DNA of 64,000 nt from CAVSJJ01 sp963771015 (GCA_963771015.1 CAVYRN010000012.1:62001-126000); one strand, 5' to 3'. Counted from the first letter of the stretch, positions 16,957 through 30,937 are shown. Translations and numbers: made by a program. Notes: generated by a model not told the origin, from the letters alone.

Positions 16957-17585
16957 CACGGCGCCTCGGGTGGTTGCGACGCAGGCCGGCGGGTGTCCTC
17001 CTGGCGGCCATCGGCGCCGGTGGCGTCCTGCTCACCGGGTCCCGACCCTGGGTCGCCGGAACGGTCAGCGACGCCGTGCTGGGGACCAGCAGTATCTCCG
17101 CGGCGGGGTCGGACGTGGCCCCCGGGCTCTCCGCCCTCGCCCTCGTCGTCATCGCCGCCTCCGTCGCGCTGGTGAGTGGCGGCCGCGTCGTCCGCGTCGT
17201 GTCGCTGGCCGTCGAGGGGGCTGCCCTGCTCGGGCTCGCCGCTCTCGTCGTCCGGGTGGCGGCCGAGCCCGCCGGCCTGCTCGGCCCGGTCGCCGCCGCC
17301 AGCGTGGGCCGGACCGGGTCGATCCCGTCCGTCGCGTCGGCGACGGCATGGCCCTGGGTCGCCTGCGCCGGCACCCTCCTCGCGGCCGTGGGCTGGGTCG
17401 GCGCCGTGGCGGGGTTCCGGACCTGGGCAGGCCCGTCCCAGCGCTACGAACGCCGCCCCCGGGTCCCCGAGGACCCGGACGCCGGGGCGTCGGCCGGTCC
17501 GCGCGGCCAGCGGGTGACGAGCGCGTGGGACCAGCTCGACGCGGGACTCGACCCGACCGATGTGGGCGGGGACGCCCAAACCTGA
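16953..17585 (+). CDS. Trp-operon membrane protein (TIGR02234 type)
   Basis: A 210-residue protein with about four hydrophobic segments and a hydrophilic C-terminal tail rich in Pro, Arg and Asp. Its place between trpE and trpC, with an ATGA overlap, and its pattern (VLLTGSRPWVAGTV early, then long Ala/Val/Leu helices) fit the family called tryptophan-associated membrane protein. Function is unknown. Confidence 0.8.
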   Translation: MTRRLGWLRRRPAGVLLAAIGAGGVLLTGSRPWVAGTVSDAVLGTSSISAAGSDVAPGLSALALVVIAASVALVSGGRVVRVVSLAVEGAALLGLAALVVRVAAEPAGLLGPVAAASVGRTGSIPSVASATAWPWVACAGTLLAAVGWVGAVAGFRTWAGPSQRYERRPRVPEDPDAGASAGPRGQRVTSAWDQLDAGLDPTDVGGDAQT

Positions 17586-17628
17586 CAGAATCAGCCAGAC
17601 CCGGCCCATCGCGAGAGAGACGAGGCTC

Positions 17629-17859
17629 ATGCAGGAGCAGCACGACCACCACGGCAACAGCGTCGCCGCCTGGACCGGCGTCATCGTCATCCTCGTGGGC
17701 TTCACCATCATGGCGGCCGGGGTGGGGTTCACCAGCGTGGCGCTGTTCATCGTGGGCACTGTCGTGGCCGTTCTCGGCGTCGTCGCCGGCAAGGTCATGG
17801 CCATGGCCGGGTACGGCGTCGACGGCAAGCACGTCCCGGCCGACCAGAGCGACGCCTGA
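17629..17859 (+). CDS. HGxxPAAW-type small membrane protein
   Basis: A 76-residue protein with HGNSVAAWTGV near the N-terminus, a variant of the HGxxPAAW signature (Ser-Val in place of x-Pro), then two hydrophobic helices. Actinobacterial trp clusters often hold such a gene between TIGR02234 and trpC. No ribosome site is obvious. The ATG follows GAGAGACGAGGCTC. Function unknown. Confidence 0.75.
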   Translation: MQEQHDHHGNSVAAWTGVIVILVGFTIMAAGVGFTSVALFIVGTVVAVLGVVAGKVMAMAGYGVDGKHVPADQSDA

Positions 17860-17931
17860 GCGGCGGTCGGCGCGCCGGCGGCCGAGCCGTCGCCGACCTG
17901 ACCGCTTCACCACCGACCCGATGAGACAGCC

Positions 17932-18732
17932 ATGACCACCGTCCTCGACAGCATCGTCGCCGGCGTCCGCGCGGATCTCGATGACCGACGGCGTCGGGTC
18001 CCCCTGGCGGACCTGCAGGGCCGCGTCGCTGCCCGCGCCGCCGCGCTGGACGCCGAGGCGGCCCTGCGCCGCCCCGGGCTGGCCCTCATCGCCGAGGTCA
18101 AGCGGGCCAGCCCCAGCAAGGGCCCGCTCGCCAAGATCCCGGACCCGGCCGCCCTCGCCACGGCATACGCGGACGGCGGGGCTGCGGCCGTCTCCGTCCT
18201 CACCGAGGAGCGGCGGTTCGGCGGCAGCCTTGCCGACCTCGACGCTGTCCGCGCCGCCGTCACAGTGCCGGTCCTGCGCAAGGACTTCATGGTGAGCGAC
18301 TACCAGATCTGGGAGGCCCGGGCGCACGGCGCCGACCTCATCCTCCTCATCGTCGCCTCCCTCACCGACCTGGAGCTCGTCGCCATGCGCGAGCTGGCAG
18401 AGCGGCTCGGGATGACGGCCCTCGTCGAGGTCCACGACGAGGGGGAGGTGGCGCGCGCGGTGGGGGCGGGGGCCCGCGTCATCGGCGTCAACGCTCGCAA
18501 CCTCAAGACCCTTCAGGTCCACCCCGAGACCTTCGCCCGGCTGGCGCCGCTCGTCCCCGTCGGGTGCGTCAGGGTCGCCGAGTCCGGGGTCGCCGGTCCC
18601 GCGGACGCGGCCCGGTATGCCGCCGAGGGCGCCGACGCCGTCCTCGTCGGGGAGGCGTTGGTCAGAGACGGTGACCCGACGGGGGCCGCGCGCGGGATCG
18701 TCTCGGCCGGTGCCGCAGGAGTGTCCCGATGA
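17932..18732 (+). CDS. trpC: Indole-3-glycerol phosphate synthase
   Basis: Closes the indole ring in tryptophan synthesis. A 266-residue TIM barrel with the catalytic and phosphate-binding motifs LIAEVKRASPSKG, VLTEERRFGGS, LRKDFMVSDYQIWEA, IGVNARNLKTL and VAESGV. trpF is absent; in actinobacteria PriA (HisA/TrpF) usually covers that step. The stop overlaps the trpB start. Confidence 0.95.
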   Translation: MTTVLDSIVAGVRADLDDRRRRVPLADLQGRVAARAAALDAEAALRRPGLALIAEVKRASPSKGPLAKIPDPAALATAYADGGAAAVSVLTEERRFGGSLADLDAVRAAVTVPVLRKDFMVSDYQIWEARAHGADLILLIVASLTDLELVAMRELAERLGMTALVEVHDEGEVARAVGAGARVIGVNARNLKTLQVHPETFARLAPLVPVGCVRVAESGVAGPADAARYAAEGADAVLVGEALVRDGDPTGAARGIVSAGAAGVSR

Positions 18733-19985
18733 GTGAGCAGGAGCCCCCCGTGACACCACAGCAACCCGAGCTCGTGCCCGAGGAGATCGACCGACCGGGG
18801 CGGTTCGGCCCGTTCGGGGGTCGCTACGTCCCCGAGGCGCTCATCCCCGCGCTCGACCAGCTCGACGAGGCCCGTCAGAAGGCGATGGTCGACCCCGAGT
18901 TCCTCGGCGAGCTCGACCGGCTGCACCGGACCTACACCGGGCGGCCCAGCATCATCACCGAGGTGCCGAGGTTCGCCCGGCACTGCGGCGGTGCCCGGGT
19001 CATCCTCAAGCGTGAGGATCTCAACCACACCGGCTCGCACAAGATCAACAACGTCCTGGCCCAGGCACTGCTGACCAAGCGGATGGGCAAGACCCGGGTC
19101 ATCGCCGAGACCGGGGCCGGCCAGCACGGCGTGGCCACGGCGACGGCCGCCGCCCTGATGGGGCTGGAGTGCACGATCTACATGGGCAAGGTCGACACCG
19201 AGCGGCAGGCCCTCAACGTCGCCCGGATGAAGATCCTCGGCGCCGAGGTCATCGCCGTCGAGCACGGCAGCGCCACCCTCAAGGACGCCATCAACGAGGC
19301 GCTGCGTGACTGGGTGACCAACGTCGCGACGACCCACTACCTCCTCGGGACGGTGACCGGGCCGCATCCGTTCCCCGAGATGGTCCGTGACTTCCACCGG
19401 ATCATCGGCGTCGAGGCCCGGGCCCAGGTCCTCGACCTCGTCGGGCGGCTGCCCGACGCCGTCATCGCCTGCGTCGGCGGCGGGTCGAACGCCATGGGCA
19501 TCTTCCACCGGTTCATCGACGACGCCGGAGTGCGGCTCATCGGGATCGAGGCCGGGGGAGAGGGCCTGGCATCGGGGCGCCACGCGGCCCGGTTCGCCTC
19601 CGCCAGTCCCGGGGTCCTGCACGGAGCGATGAGCTACCTCATGCAGGACGAGGACGGCCAGACCATCGAGTCCCACTCCATCTCCGCCGGCCTGGACTAT
19701 CCGAGCGTCGGACCGGAGCACTCCTTCCTGCGGGACAGCGGGCGGGCCGAGTACCGGTACGCGACCGACGACGAGGTCATGTGGGCCTTCGACCTGCTGT
19801 GCAAGACCGAGGGGATCATCCCGGCCCTGGAGTCCGCTCACGCGCTCGTCGGCGCGATGGAGGTGGGGCGCGAGCTCGGTCCGGAGGCGGTGCTCCTGGT
19901 CAACCTGTCCGGGCGAGGGGACAAGGACATGCACACGGCGGCCGGCTATTTCGGGCTGCTGGCCGAGGGGGACCCACAACCGTGA
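18729..19985 (+). CDS. trpB: Tryptophan synthase beta chain
   Basis: PLP enzyme that joins indole and serine. The PLP lysine lies in NHTGSHKINN, the phosphate-binding loop in GGGSNAMGIF, and substrate-contact residues in ETGAGQHGVA. 418 residues with a short N-terminal extension common in actinobacteria. ATG overlapping the trpC stop (ATGA). Its own stop overlaps the trpA GTG. Confidence 0.96.
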   Translation: MSEQEPPVTPQQPELVPEEIDRPGRFGPFGGRYVPEALIPALDQLDEARQKAMVDPEFLGELDRLHRTYTGRPSIITEVPRFARHCGGARVILKREDLNHTGSHKINNVLAQALLTKRMGKTRVIAETGAGQHGVATATAAALMGLECTIYMGKVDTERQALNVARMKILGAEVIAVEHGSATLKDAINEALRDWVTNVATTHYLLGTVTGPHPFPEMVRDFHRIIGVEARAQVLDLVGRLPDAVIACVGGGSNAMGIFHRFIDDAGVRLIGIEAGGEGLASGRHAARFASASPGVLHGAMSYLMQDEDGQTIESHSISAGLDYPSVGPEHSFLRDSGRAEYRYATDDEVMWAFDLLCKTEGIIPALESAHALVGAMEVGRELGPEAVLLVNLSGRGDKDMHTAAGYFGLLAEGDPQP

Positions 19986-20800
19986 CGACGACCACCCCGC
20001 TCGGGGTCGCTGAGGTCCTGCGGCGTTGTCGGGACGAGGGGCGGGCGGCCCTCATCGGCTACCTGCCCGTCGGCTTTCCGTCCGTGCCCGCCTCGCTCGA
20101 GGCGATGCGGACGATGGTGGCGGCCGGGGCCGACATCGTCGAGGTCGGCATCCCCTACACCGACCCCCTCATGGACGGTCCGGTCATCCAGCACGCCGCC
20201 GACGCCGCCCTGAGCGCCGGGGTGCGCGTCGACGACGCGTTCACCGCCGTGGCGGCCGTGCGCGAGAGCGGCGCCCCCCCGCTCGTCATGTCCTACTGGA
20301 ACCTCGTCCTGCACCGCGGCGTCGACCGGTTCGCCGCCGACCTCGCCGCGGCCGGGGGCGCCGGGCTCATCACCCCGGACCTCATTCCGGAGGAGGCCGC
20401 CGAGTGGGTCGCAGCGAGCGACCGGCACGGCCTGGACCGGGTGTTCCTCGTGGCCCCCAGCTCCCCGCGGCAGCGGCTCGAGACGGTGTCGAGCGCCTGC
20501 CGGGGCTTCGTGTACGCCGCCTCGACGATGGGCGTGACCGGCGCTCGCTCCGCTGTGGGCGGCTCGGCCCGGGACCTCGTCGAGCGGACCCGCGAGGTGA
20601 CCGACCTGCCGGTATGCGTCGGCCTCGGGGTCTCGACCCGCGAGCAGGCCGCGGAGGTGGCCTCGTTCGCCGACGGAGTCATCGTCGGGTCCGCGCTCGT
20701 GGGCACGTTGACCGGCGACGGGGAACTCGACGACCACCTCGCATCGTTGCGGGCGTTGACGGAACAGCTCGCCGAGGGCGTCAGGGAAGGACGGGCATGA
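19982..20800 (+). CDS. trpA: Tryptophan synthase alpha chain
   Basis: Cleaves indole-3-glycerol phosphate and passes indole to TrpB. The 272-residue barrel shows the catalytic Glu in VEVGIPYTDPLMDGP, with the catalytic Asp in the same stretch, and the phosphate loop around VCVGLGVSTREQA and DGVIVGSALV. GTG start. The stop overlaps the next gene, a redox membrane protein, so the trp transcript probably continues into it. Confidence 0.95.
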   Translation: MTTTTPLGVAEVLRRCRDEGRAALIGYLPVGFPSVPASLEAMRTMVAAGADIVEVGIPYTDPLMDGPVIQHAADAALSAGVRVDDAFTAVAAVRESGAPPLVMSYWNLVLHRGVDRFAADLAAAGGAGLITPDLIPEEAAEWVAASDRHGLDRVFLVAPSSPRQRLETVSSACRGFVYAASTMGVTGARSAVGGSARDLVERTREVTDLPVCVGLGVSTREQAAEVASFADGVIVGSALVGTLTGDGELDDHLASLRALTEQLAEGVREGRA

Positions 20801-21300
20801 GCGTGACCGGGACCGAGGCCGGGATGCAGGTGGGACGGCATACCAGGGCCCTCGACGGTGTGGGCCTGCTGGCCCGGCTCGTCCTCGGGGTCGTCATCCT
20901 CGTCGCCGGCCTGCTCAAGGTCACCACGCCGCAGGCCTCGGCCAATGCCGTCCACGCCTACCAGATCCTGCCGTACGACCTGGGGACCTACGTCGGCTAC
21001 GCGCTGCCGATCGTCGAGATCATCGTCGGCCTGCTGCTCGTGGTGGGGCTGTTCGGCCGGGTCAGCGCCGCCCTCGGCACGCTGCTCATGGTGGTCTTCA
21101 TCGCCGGCATCGCCCAGGCCTGGGCCAGGGGCCTGACCATCGACTGCGGGTGCTTCGGCGGCGGTGGGGAGATCGGGGCCAGCGAGACCAACTACCCGCT
21201 CGAGATCCTCCGGGACATCGGTCTTGCGCTGTGCGGAGCCTGGCTTCTGTGGCGCCCACGTTCCCTCGCGAGCGTCGACGCCCTGTGGTACGGCGGATGA
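20797..21300 (+). CDS. MauE/DoxX-family redox membrane protein
   Basis: A 167-residue protein with four hydrophobic helices. The DCGCFGG motif between helices three and four is typical of MauE-like proteins, which act in disulfide formation or electron transfer at the membrane. The next gene is a membrane-anchored DsbA-like protein, so the pair probably forms or shuffles disulfides outside the membrane. It is coupled to trpA by ATGA; that is likely an accident of gene order rather than a role in tryptophan synthesis. Confidence 0.8.
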   Translation: MSVTGTEAGMQVGRHTRALDGVGLLARLVLGVVILVAGLLKVTTPQASANAVHAYQILPYDLGTYVGYALPIVEIIVGLLLVVGLFGRVSAALGTLLMVVFIAGIAQAWARGLTIDCGCFGGGGEIGASETNYPLEILRDIGLALCGAWLLWRPRSLASVDALWYGG

Positions 21301-21406
21301 TCCCGATTCTCGCTGCGGCCCCGGCCACGAGAGCCGGACAGTCCTAGCAGGTACCCTCAGGGGCCACGACCCGCGTCGGGCCCGGAACCGAAGGAGCGCA
21401 CCACCC

Positions 21407-22180
21407 ATGGGGAAGTCCTCGTCGAAGGCCGCCGCGAGCTCGCGCAAGGCCAAGATCCAGGCCGCCCAGCAAGCCTCGTCGTCCGGCCCGAACCGGATCG
21501 TCGTCATCACGGTCGTCGCGATCATCGCGATCGTCGCCGTCGTGGGTGGCGTCATCGTGGCGGCCCAGAGCAACAAGGCCGACACGGCCAAGGGCGACGC
21601 CGTCCCGGCCGGCGCGGCCGGGATGGGCCAGGGTTTCGTCGCCAACACGGGCGTCACCCTGGTGGCCGGAGCGCCGACCGTCGACATCTACGAGGACTTC
21701 CAGTGCCCCGTGTGCGGTCAGCTCGAGGCCGCCATCGGCTCGACGGTGCGCTCGCTCGCTGACGCGGGCAAGGTCAAGCTCCTCTACAACTTCAAGACGA
21801 TCATCGACGGCAACTTCAACACCGACTTCTCGCTCAAGGCGTCGAACGGCGCCCTGTGTGCGGCCGATGCGGGCAAGTTCGAGGCCTACCACTCCGAGGT
21901 CTATGCGGCACAGCCCCAGCAGGAGGGGTCCGGCTGGACGGACGCGCAGCTGACGACCTTCGCCGAGAACGCCGGCATCACCGGCGCCGCTCTCGACACC
22001 TGGAAGACGTGCTTCAGCTCCGGCACCTACGACAACTACGTCCGCTCCACCGAGGAGGCGTCGTCGAAGAAGGGCATCAACGCCACCCCGACGGTCTACA
22101 TCAACGGCGCCGAGGTCAAGCTCGCCGACATCGCCACGCCGGAGCTGTTCACCGCGGCGATCACGGCCGCGACCAAGTAG
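21407..22180 (+). CDS. Membrane-anchored DsbA-like thioredoxin-fold protein
   Basis: A 257-residue protein with a Lys/Ser-rich cytoplasmic start, one transmembrane helix (about 31-52) and an exported thioredoxin-fold domain. The active site CPVC is at 100-103 in YEDFQCPVCGQ, and the cis-Pro is in KGINATPTVYING. The residues in between form the helical insert of DsbA/DSBA-like oxidoreductases. A good ribosome site (GAAGGAG) precedes the ATG. TACCCT near 21350 could be its own -10. The likely partner is the MauE-like protein upstream. Confidence 0.88.
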   Translation: MGKSSSKAAASSRKAKIQAAQQASSSGPNRIVVITVVAIIAIVAVVGGVIVAAQSNKADTAKGDAVPAGAAGMGQGFVANTGVTLVAGAPTVDIYEDFQCPVCGQLEAAIGSTVRSLADAGKVKLLYNFKTIIDGNFNTDFSLKASNGALCAADAGKFEAYHSEVYAAQPQQEGSGWTDAQLTTFAENAGITGAALDTWKTCFSSGTYDNYVRSTEEASSKKGINATPTVYINGAEVKLADIATPELFTAAITAATK

Positions 22181-22194
22181 CCGTCCTGAACGCC

Positions 22195-23187
22195 GTGAGC
22201 CCAGCCCTCGTCAGCCTCGTGGTCCCCACGACCATCCCCAGCCCGACCGTCGGCGCAGTCCATCTCGGTCCACTGACCATCCGGGCCTACGCCCTGTGCA
22301 TCCTGCTCGGCATCTTCGTCGCCGTCTGGCTCACCGGGCGACGGCTCGTGCCGCGAGGACACACGCCGGCGCAGGCGCTCGACGTGGCGGCATACGCCGT
22401 CCCGTTCGGCATCGTCGGCGGGCGGCTCTACCACATCATCACGACGTGGCAGCCGTACTTCGGCAAGGACGGCGACCCGATCGCCGCGCTCTACATCTGG
22501 CGCGGCGGCCTCGGCATCTGGGGTGCGGTGGCCGTCGGCGCGTTGGGGGCGTGGATCGGATGTCGCCGCGCGGGCGTCTCCTACGCTGCCTTCGCCGACG
22601 CCGCGGCACCCGGCATCATCTTCGCCCAGGCCATCGGTCGGTGGGGCAACTGGTTCAACAACGAGCTCTACGGGCGGCCCACGACCGCTCCCTGGGGTCT
22701 GCAGATCCACGAGTGGGACCAGGTCGCCGGCCGGGCGGTCGTCAATGCCCAGGGGCACCCGGTCGTCATCGGCTACTTCCAGCCGACGTTCCTCTTCGAG
22801 TCCGTCTTCCTCGTCGTGCTCGGGACGCTCCTGCTCGTCCTCGACCGTCGGCTGAGCCTGCGGCCGGGGCAGGTCTTCGCCCTCTACATCGCGGGCTACC
22901 CCGTCGGGCGGATCTTCATCGAGCTCATGAGGAGCGACCAGGCGAACCACATCCTCGGCCTGCGGGTCAACGTGTGGACCTCGGTTCTCGTCTTCCTGCT
23001 CGGCGTCTACCTCTTCCGCCGGGCCGGCCGCGCGCCGGTGCCCGACGCGGGCCCGGTGGCCGACGGGGGGCCGGCGACCGACCAGACCTCGGCGGGCGAC
23101 GCCGAGGTACCGGCGGACGCGACCCCGGACCCGGCGGGAGTCGGCCACCCGACTGAGCGCCCACCCAACGACCACGATGCGAGATGA
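22195..23187 (+). CDS. lgt: Prolipoprotein diacylglyceryl transferase
   Basis: Moves diacylglycerol from phosphatidylglycerol to the lipobox cysteine of prolipoproteins. The 330-residue multi-pass protein shows the Lgt signature GRWGNWFNNELYGRPT, the early VPFGIVGGRLYHIIT, and the late GYPVGRIFIELMR. The last 55 residues form a Pro/Ala/Asp-rich cytoplasmic tail, usual in actinobacteria. The GTG at 22195 is chosen 15 nt after the DsbA-like stop. No strong ribosome site is seen. Confidence 0.93.
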   Translation: MSPALVSLVVPTTIPSPTVGAVHLGPLTIRAYALCILLGIFVAVWLTGRRLVPRGHTPAQALDVAAYAVPFGIVGGRLYHIITTWQPYFGKDGDPIAALYIWRGGLGIWGAVAVGALGAWIGCRRAGVSYAAFADAAAPGIIFAQAIGRWGNWFNNELYGRPTTAPWGLQIHEWDQVAGRAVVNAQGHPVVIGYFQPTFLFESVFLVVLGTLLLVLDRRLSLRPGQVFALYIAGYPVGRIFIELMRSDQANHILGLRVNVWTSVLVFLLGVYLFRRAGRAPVPDAGPVADGGPATDQTSAGDAEVPADATPDPAGVGHPTERPPNDHDAR

Positions 23188-23238
23188 GCCGGCTCAGATA
23201 GTAGGACGCTGAGGGCCTCCGATAGGCTGCTGCCCTCC

Positions 23239-23289
23239 GTGGCCAACGCCGTCCACCCTGACCGTGTGCCCCGGGCCTGGTGCCCCTGA
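23239..23289 (+). other. Possible 16-codon upstream ORF before gltB
   Basis: TAGGCT at 23223-23228 is followed 10 nt later by a GTG that opens a 16-codon frame ending in TGA at 23287-23289, 22 nt before the gltB start. It could be a leaderless leader peptide or simply the 5' untranslated region. The peptide shows no attenuator-like run of one amino acid. Confidence 0.2.
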
Positions 23290-23311
23290 CCTTGGAGGAC
23301 GGTGATCAGAC

Positions 23312-27848
<4,537 letters not shown>

Positions 27849-27856
<8 letters not shown>

Positions 27857-29309
27857 CCCCCAAGGCTTTCTCAAGATCCGCGCGCGCGAGCTGCCGGGAC
27901 GGCGGCCCGTTCCGGTGCGCATCCAGGACTGGCGCGAGGTCTACGAGCAGCAGGACCGCGGCGAGCTGCAGCGACAGGCCAGCCGGTGCATGGACTGCGG
28001 GATCCCGTTCTGTCACAACGGCTGCCCGCTCGGCAACCTCATCCCCGAGTGGAACGACCTGGTGTGGAAGGGCGACTGGAGAGGCGCCATCGAGCGACTC
28101 CACGCGACGAACAACTTCCCGGAGTTCACCGGTCGGCTGTGCCCCGCGCCGTGCGAGACCGCGTGCGTGCTGGGCATCAACCAGCCCGCCGTGACGATCA
28201 AGCAGGTCGAGGTGACGACGATCGAGGAGGCCTTCGCCCGCGGCGGGGTCCCCCCACACCCGCCGGAGCGCAACTCCGGCAAGTCCGTCGCCGTCGTCGG
28301 CTCGGGTCCCGCGGGCCTGGCGGCCGCGCAGCAGCTCACCCGCGCCGGGCACACGGTCGTCGTCTTCGAGCGGGCCGACCGGGCCGGTGGCCTGCTGCGC
28401 TACGGCATTCCCGAGTTCAAGATGGAGAAGTCGGTCCTCGACCGGCGGCTGGCCCAGATGCAGACGGAGGGGACGATCTTCCGCAGCGGCGTCAACATCG
28501 GGGAGGACATCACCGGCCACCAGCTGCGGCACCGGTACGACGCGGTCGTCCTCGCCATCGGCTCCACGGTTCCCCGCGACCTTCCGGTGCCGGGGCGTGA
28601 GCTCGACGGCGTGCTCCAGGCGATGGAGTACCTCCCGCCGTCGAACCGGGCGTCGCTCGGCGAGAGCGTCGAGGGCCAGGTCACGGCCGAGGGCAAGGAC
28701 GTCGTCGTCATCGGCGGTGGCGACACCGGGGCCGACTGCATCGGGACCGCCCACCGCCAGGGTGCCCGCTCGGTGACGAGCCTGGAGATCATGCCGCAGC
28801 CGGGGGAGACCCGGCCGGACGGCCAGCCATGGCCGACCTACCCGTCCCTCTACCGCGTCGCCTCGGCCCACGAGGAGGGTGGTGAGCGGCTCTACGCCGT
28901 GAGCACGACCGAGATCCTCGGCGACGCCGAGGGCAAGGTCCGGGGGCTGCGGATCACCCAGGTGCGGATGGGCGAGAGCGGCTTCGAGCCGATCGCGGGA
29001 ACGGAGCGCGAGCTCCCCGCCCAGCTCGTCCTGCTGGCCATGGGGTTCCTCGGCCCGCAGCGGACCGGGCTCGTCGAGCAGCTCGGCGTCGAGCTCGACG
29101 CCCGCGGCAACATCGCCCGCAGCAGCACGTTCATGACGTCGGTGCCGGGTGTCTTCGTCGCCGGCGACGCCGGCCGCGGTCAGTCGCTCATCGTCTGGGC
29201 GATCGCCGAGGGCCGGTCGGCGGCCCACGGTGTCGATGCGTGGCTCGGGCGGAAGGTCTCGCACCTCCCGCGGCCGATCAACCCGACCGACCGCCCGCTC
29301 ATGGTCTGA
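27849..29309 (+). CDS. gltD: Glutamate synthase small subunit
   Basis: Passes electrons from NADPH through FAD and iron-sulfur clusters to GltB. The 486 residues start with the cluster-binding cysteines (CMDCGIPFCHNGCPLGNLIP and GRLCPAPCETACVLGI). The FAD-binding GSGPAGLAAAQQL and the NADPH-binding GGGDTGADCIGTA follow. The GTG start lies 8 bp inside the end of gltB. A long hairpin follows the stop. Confidence 0.97.
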
Positions 29310-29315
29310 GGTCGA

Positions 29316-29352
29316 TATGCCGTGCCGCCGGGTCACCCGGCCGCACGGCATA
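29316..29352. terminator. 37-bp inverted repeat after gltD
   Basis: Arms TATGCCGTGC / GCACGGCATA pair perfectly, then after one mismatch the inner stem CCGGG / CCCGG continues, closing a small loop. It lies 6 bp after the gltD stop. The right arm contains the over-represented GGCATAC heptamer. Confidence 0.7.
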
Positions 29353-29367
29353 CGGCGCGGGTCGTGA

Positions 29368-29422
29368 GAGCGGTTGCACGGCTCGGACGCTACTCACGCG
29401 TAACCGCTTTCACCCTTAGGAT
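29368..29422 (+). promoter_or_regulatory. pyk promoter with possible LacI-type operator
   Basis: TAGGAT at 29417-29422 is a -10 that ends 7 nt before the pyk ATG (leaderless). TAACCGCTTTCA at 29401-29412 reads TGAAAGCGGTTA on the other strand, resembling half of a LacI/catabolite-type operator. AGCGGTT at 29369 is a second half-site in opposite orientation. The operator reading is inference. Confidence 0.4.
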
Positions 29423-29429
29423 GTCCCCC

Positions 29430-30893
29430 ATGCGTCGCGCCAAGATCGTCGCCACCATCGGCCCCGCCACCAGCTCCATGGACGGGCTCCGCGAGCTCGT
29501 CCGATGCGGCATGGACGTGGCCCGGCTCAACCTCAGCCACGGCGACCACGCCGGCCACGAGCAGGTCTACCGCGACGTCCGTCGGGCGAGCGACGAGAGC
29601 GGCCGGGCGGTCGGGGTCCTCGTCGACCTCCAGGGCCCGAAGATCCGGACCGGGCGCTTCGCCGATGGTCCGGTCACCCTCGAGCAGGGTCAGCGGTTCA
29701 CCATCACGACCCGGGACGTGCCGGGATCCCAGGCCGAGGTCGGGACGACGTTCGCCGGGCTGCCCGCGGACGTGAGCCCGGGCGACCGCATCCTCATCGA
29801 CGACGGCAAGCTCTCGCTCATCGCCGTCGAGGTGAGTGACACCGACGTCGTCTGCACCGTCATCGAGGGCGGCCCGCTGTCGAACAACAAGGGCATCAAC
29901 CTGCCCGGCGTCGCGGTGAGCGTCCCGGCCCTGTCCGAGAAGGACAAGGACGACCTGCGCTGGGCACTGCGGATGCGTGTCGACATGATCGCGCTGTCCT
30001 TCGTCCGCAGCGCCGACGACATCCGTGACGTCCACGCGATCATGGACGAGATGGGCCTGCGGCTGCCGGTCATCGCCAAGGTCGAGAAGCCGCAGGCCGT
30101 CGAGAACCTCGACGAGATCATCCGGGCGTTCGACGGCGTCATGGTCGCCCGTGGTGACCTCGGCGTCGAGATGCCGCTCGAGGAGGTGCCGCTGGTCCAG
30201 AAGCGGGCCTGCGAGATCGCCCGGCGCCGGGCCAAGCCGGTCATCGTCGCGACCCAGGTCCTCGAGTCGATGATCGACAACTCCCGGCCGACCCGTGCGG
30301 AGGCGTCCGACGCGGCGAACGCCGTCCTCGACGGCGCCGACGCCCTGATGCTCTCGGGGGAGAGCAGCGTCGGGAAGCACCCCTTCGAGGCGGTGAAGAC
30401 GATGGCCCGGATCATCGAGAACACCGAGGACCACGGCCTCTACCGGATGCGGCCCCTCGACACCCGCCCGAGCAGTACCGGGGGAGCGGTGACCGCCGCT
30501 GCCGCCGAGATCGGCGAGCTGCTCGGCGCTCGCTTCCTCATCACCTTCACGCAGAGCGGCGACAGCGCCCGGCGGCTGTCCCGGGTCCGGCCGCGGATCC
30601 CCATGCTCGCCTTCACGCCGCTGCAGGCCACCCGGAGCCAGCTCGCCCTCACCTGGGGCGTCGAGACGTTCCTCGTGCCCACGGTGCGGCACACCGACGA
30701 GATGGCCGTCCAGGTCGACGAGGTGCTGCTGTCGCTCGGTCGCGTCGACGAGGGCGACCTCGTCCTCCTCGCGGCCGGGTCGCCCCCCGGCATCCCCGGC
30801 ACGACGAACGCGTTGCGGGTGCATCGGGTCGGCGACGCGAAGAACCAGGTCGCCCCGGCCTACGCGAGCATCGCGGAGCGTTCGGCCACCTAG
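29430..30893 (+). CDS. pyk: Pyruvate kinase
   Basis: Last step of glycolysis. The 487 residues show TIGPATSS and LNLSHGDH at the N-terminus, DLQGPKIRTG, the catalytic region IAKVEKPQAVENLDEI, VARGDLGVEMPLEEVP, and PTRAEASDAANAVLDGADAL. The C-terminal regulatory domain is complete. The ATG at 29430 is chosen over the ATG three codons earlier, because the -10 element overlaps the earlier one. Confidence 0.96.
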   Translation: MRRAKIVATIGPATSSMDGLRELVRCGMDVARLNLSHGDHAGHEQVYRDVRRASDESGRAVGVLVDLQGPKIRTGRFADGPVTLEQGQRFTITTRDVPGSQAEVGTTFAGLPADVSPGDRILIDDGKLSLIAVEVSDTDVVCTVIEGGPLSNNKGINLPGVAVSVPALSEKDKDDLRWALRMRVDMIALSFVRSADDIRDVHAIMDEMGLRLPVIAKVEKPQAVENLDEIIRAFDGVMVARGDLGVEMPLEEVPLVQKRACEIARRRAKPVIVATQVLESMIDNSRPTRAEASDAANAVLDGADALMLSGESSVGKHPFEAVKTMARIIENTEDHGLYRMRPLDTRPSSTGGAVTAAAAEIGELLGARFLITFTQSGDSARRLSRVRPRIPMLAFTPLQATRSQLALTWGVETFLVPTVRHTDEMAVQVDEVLLSLGRVDEGDLVLLAAGSPPGIPGTTNALRVHRVGDAKNQVAPAYASIAERSAT

Positions 30894-30937
30894 GCCCGGA
30901 CGGGTCGCGCCGACGCGGGCGAGGCCGGCCCGCCCGG

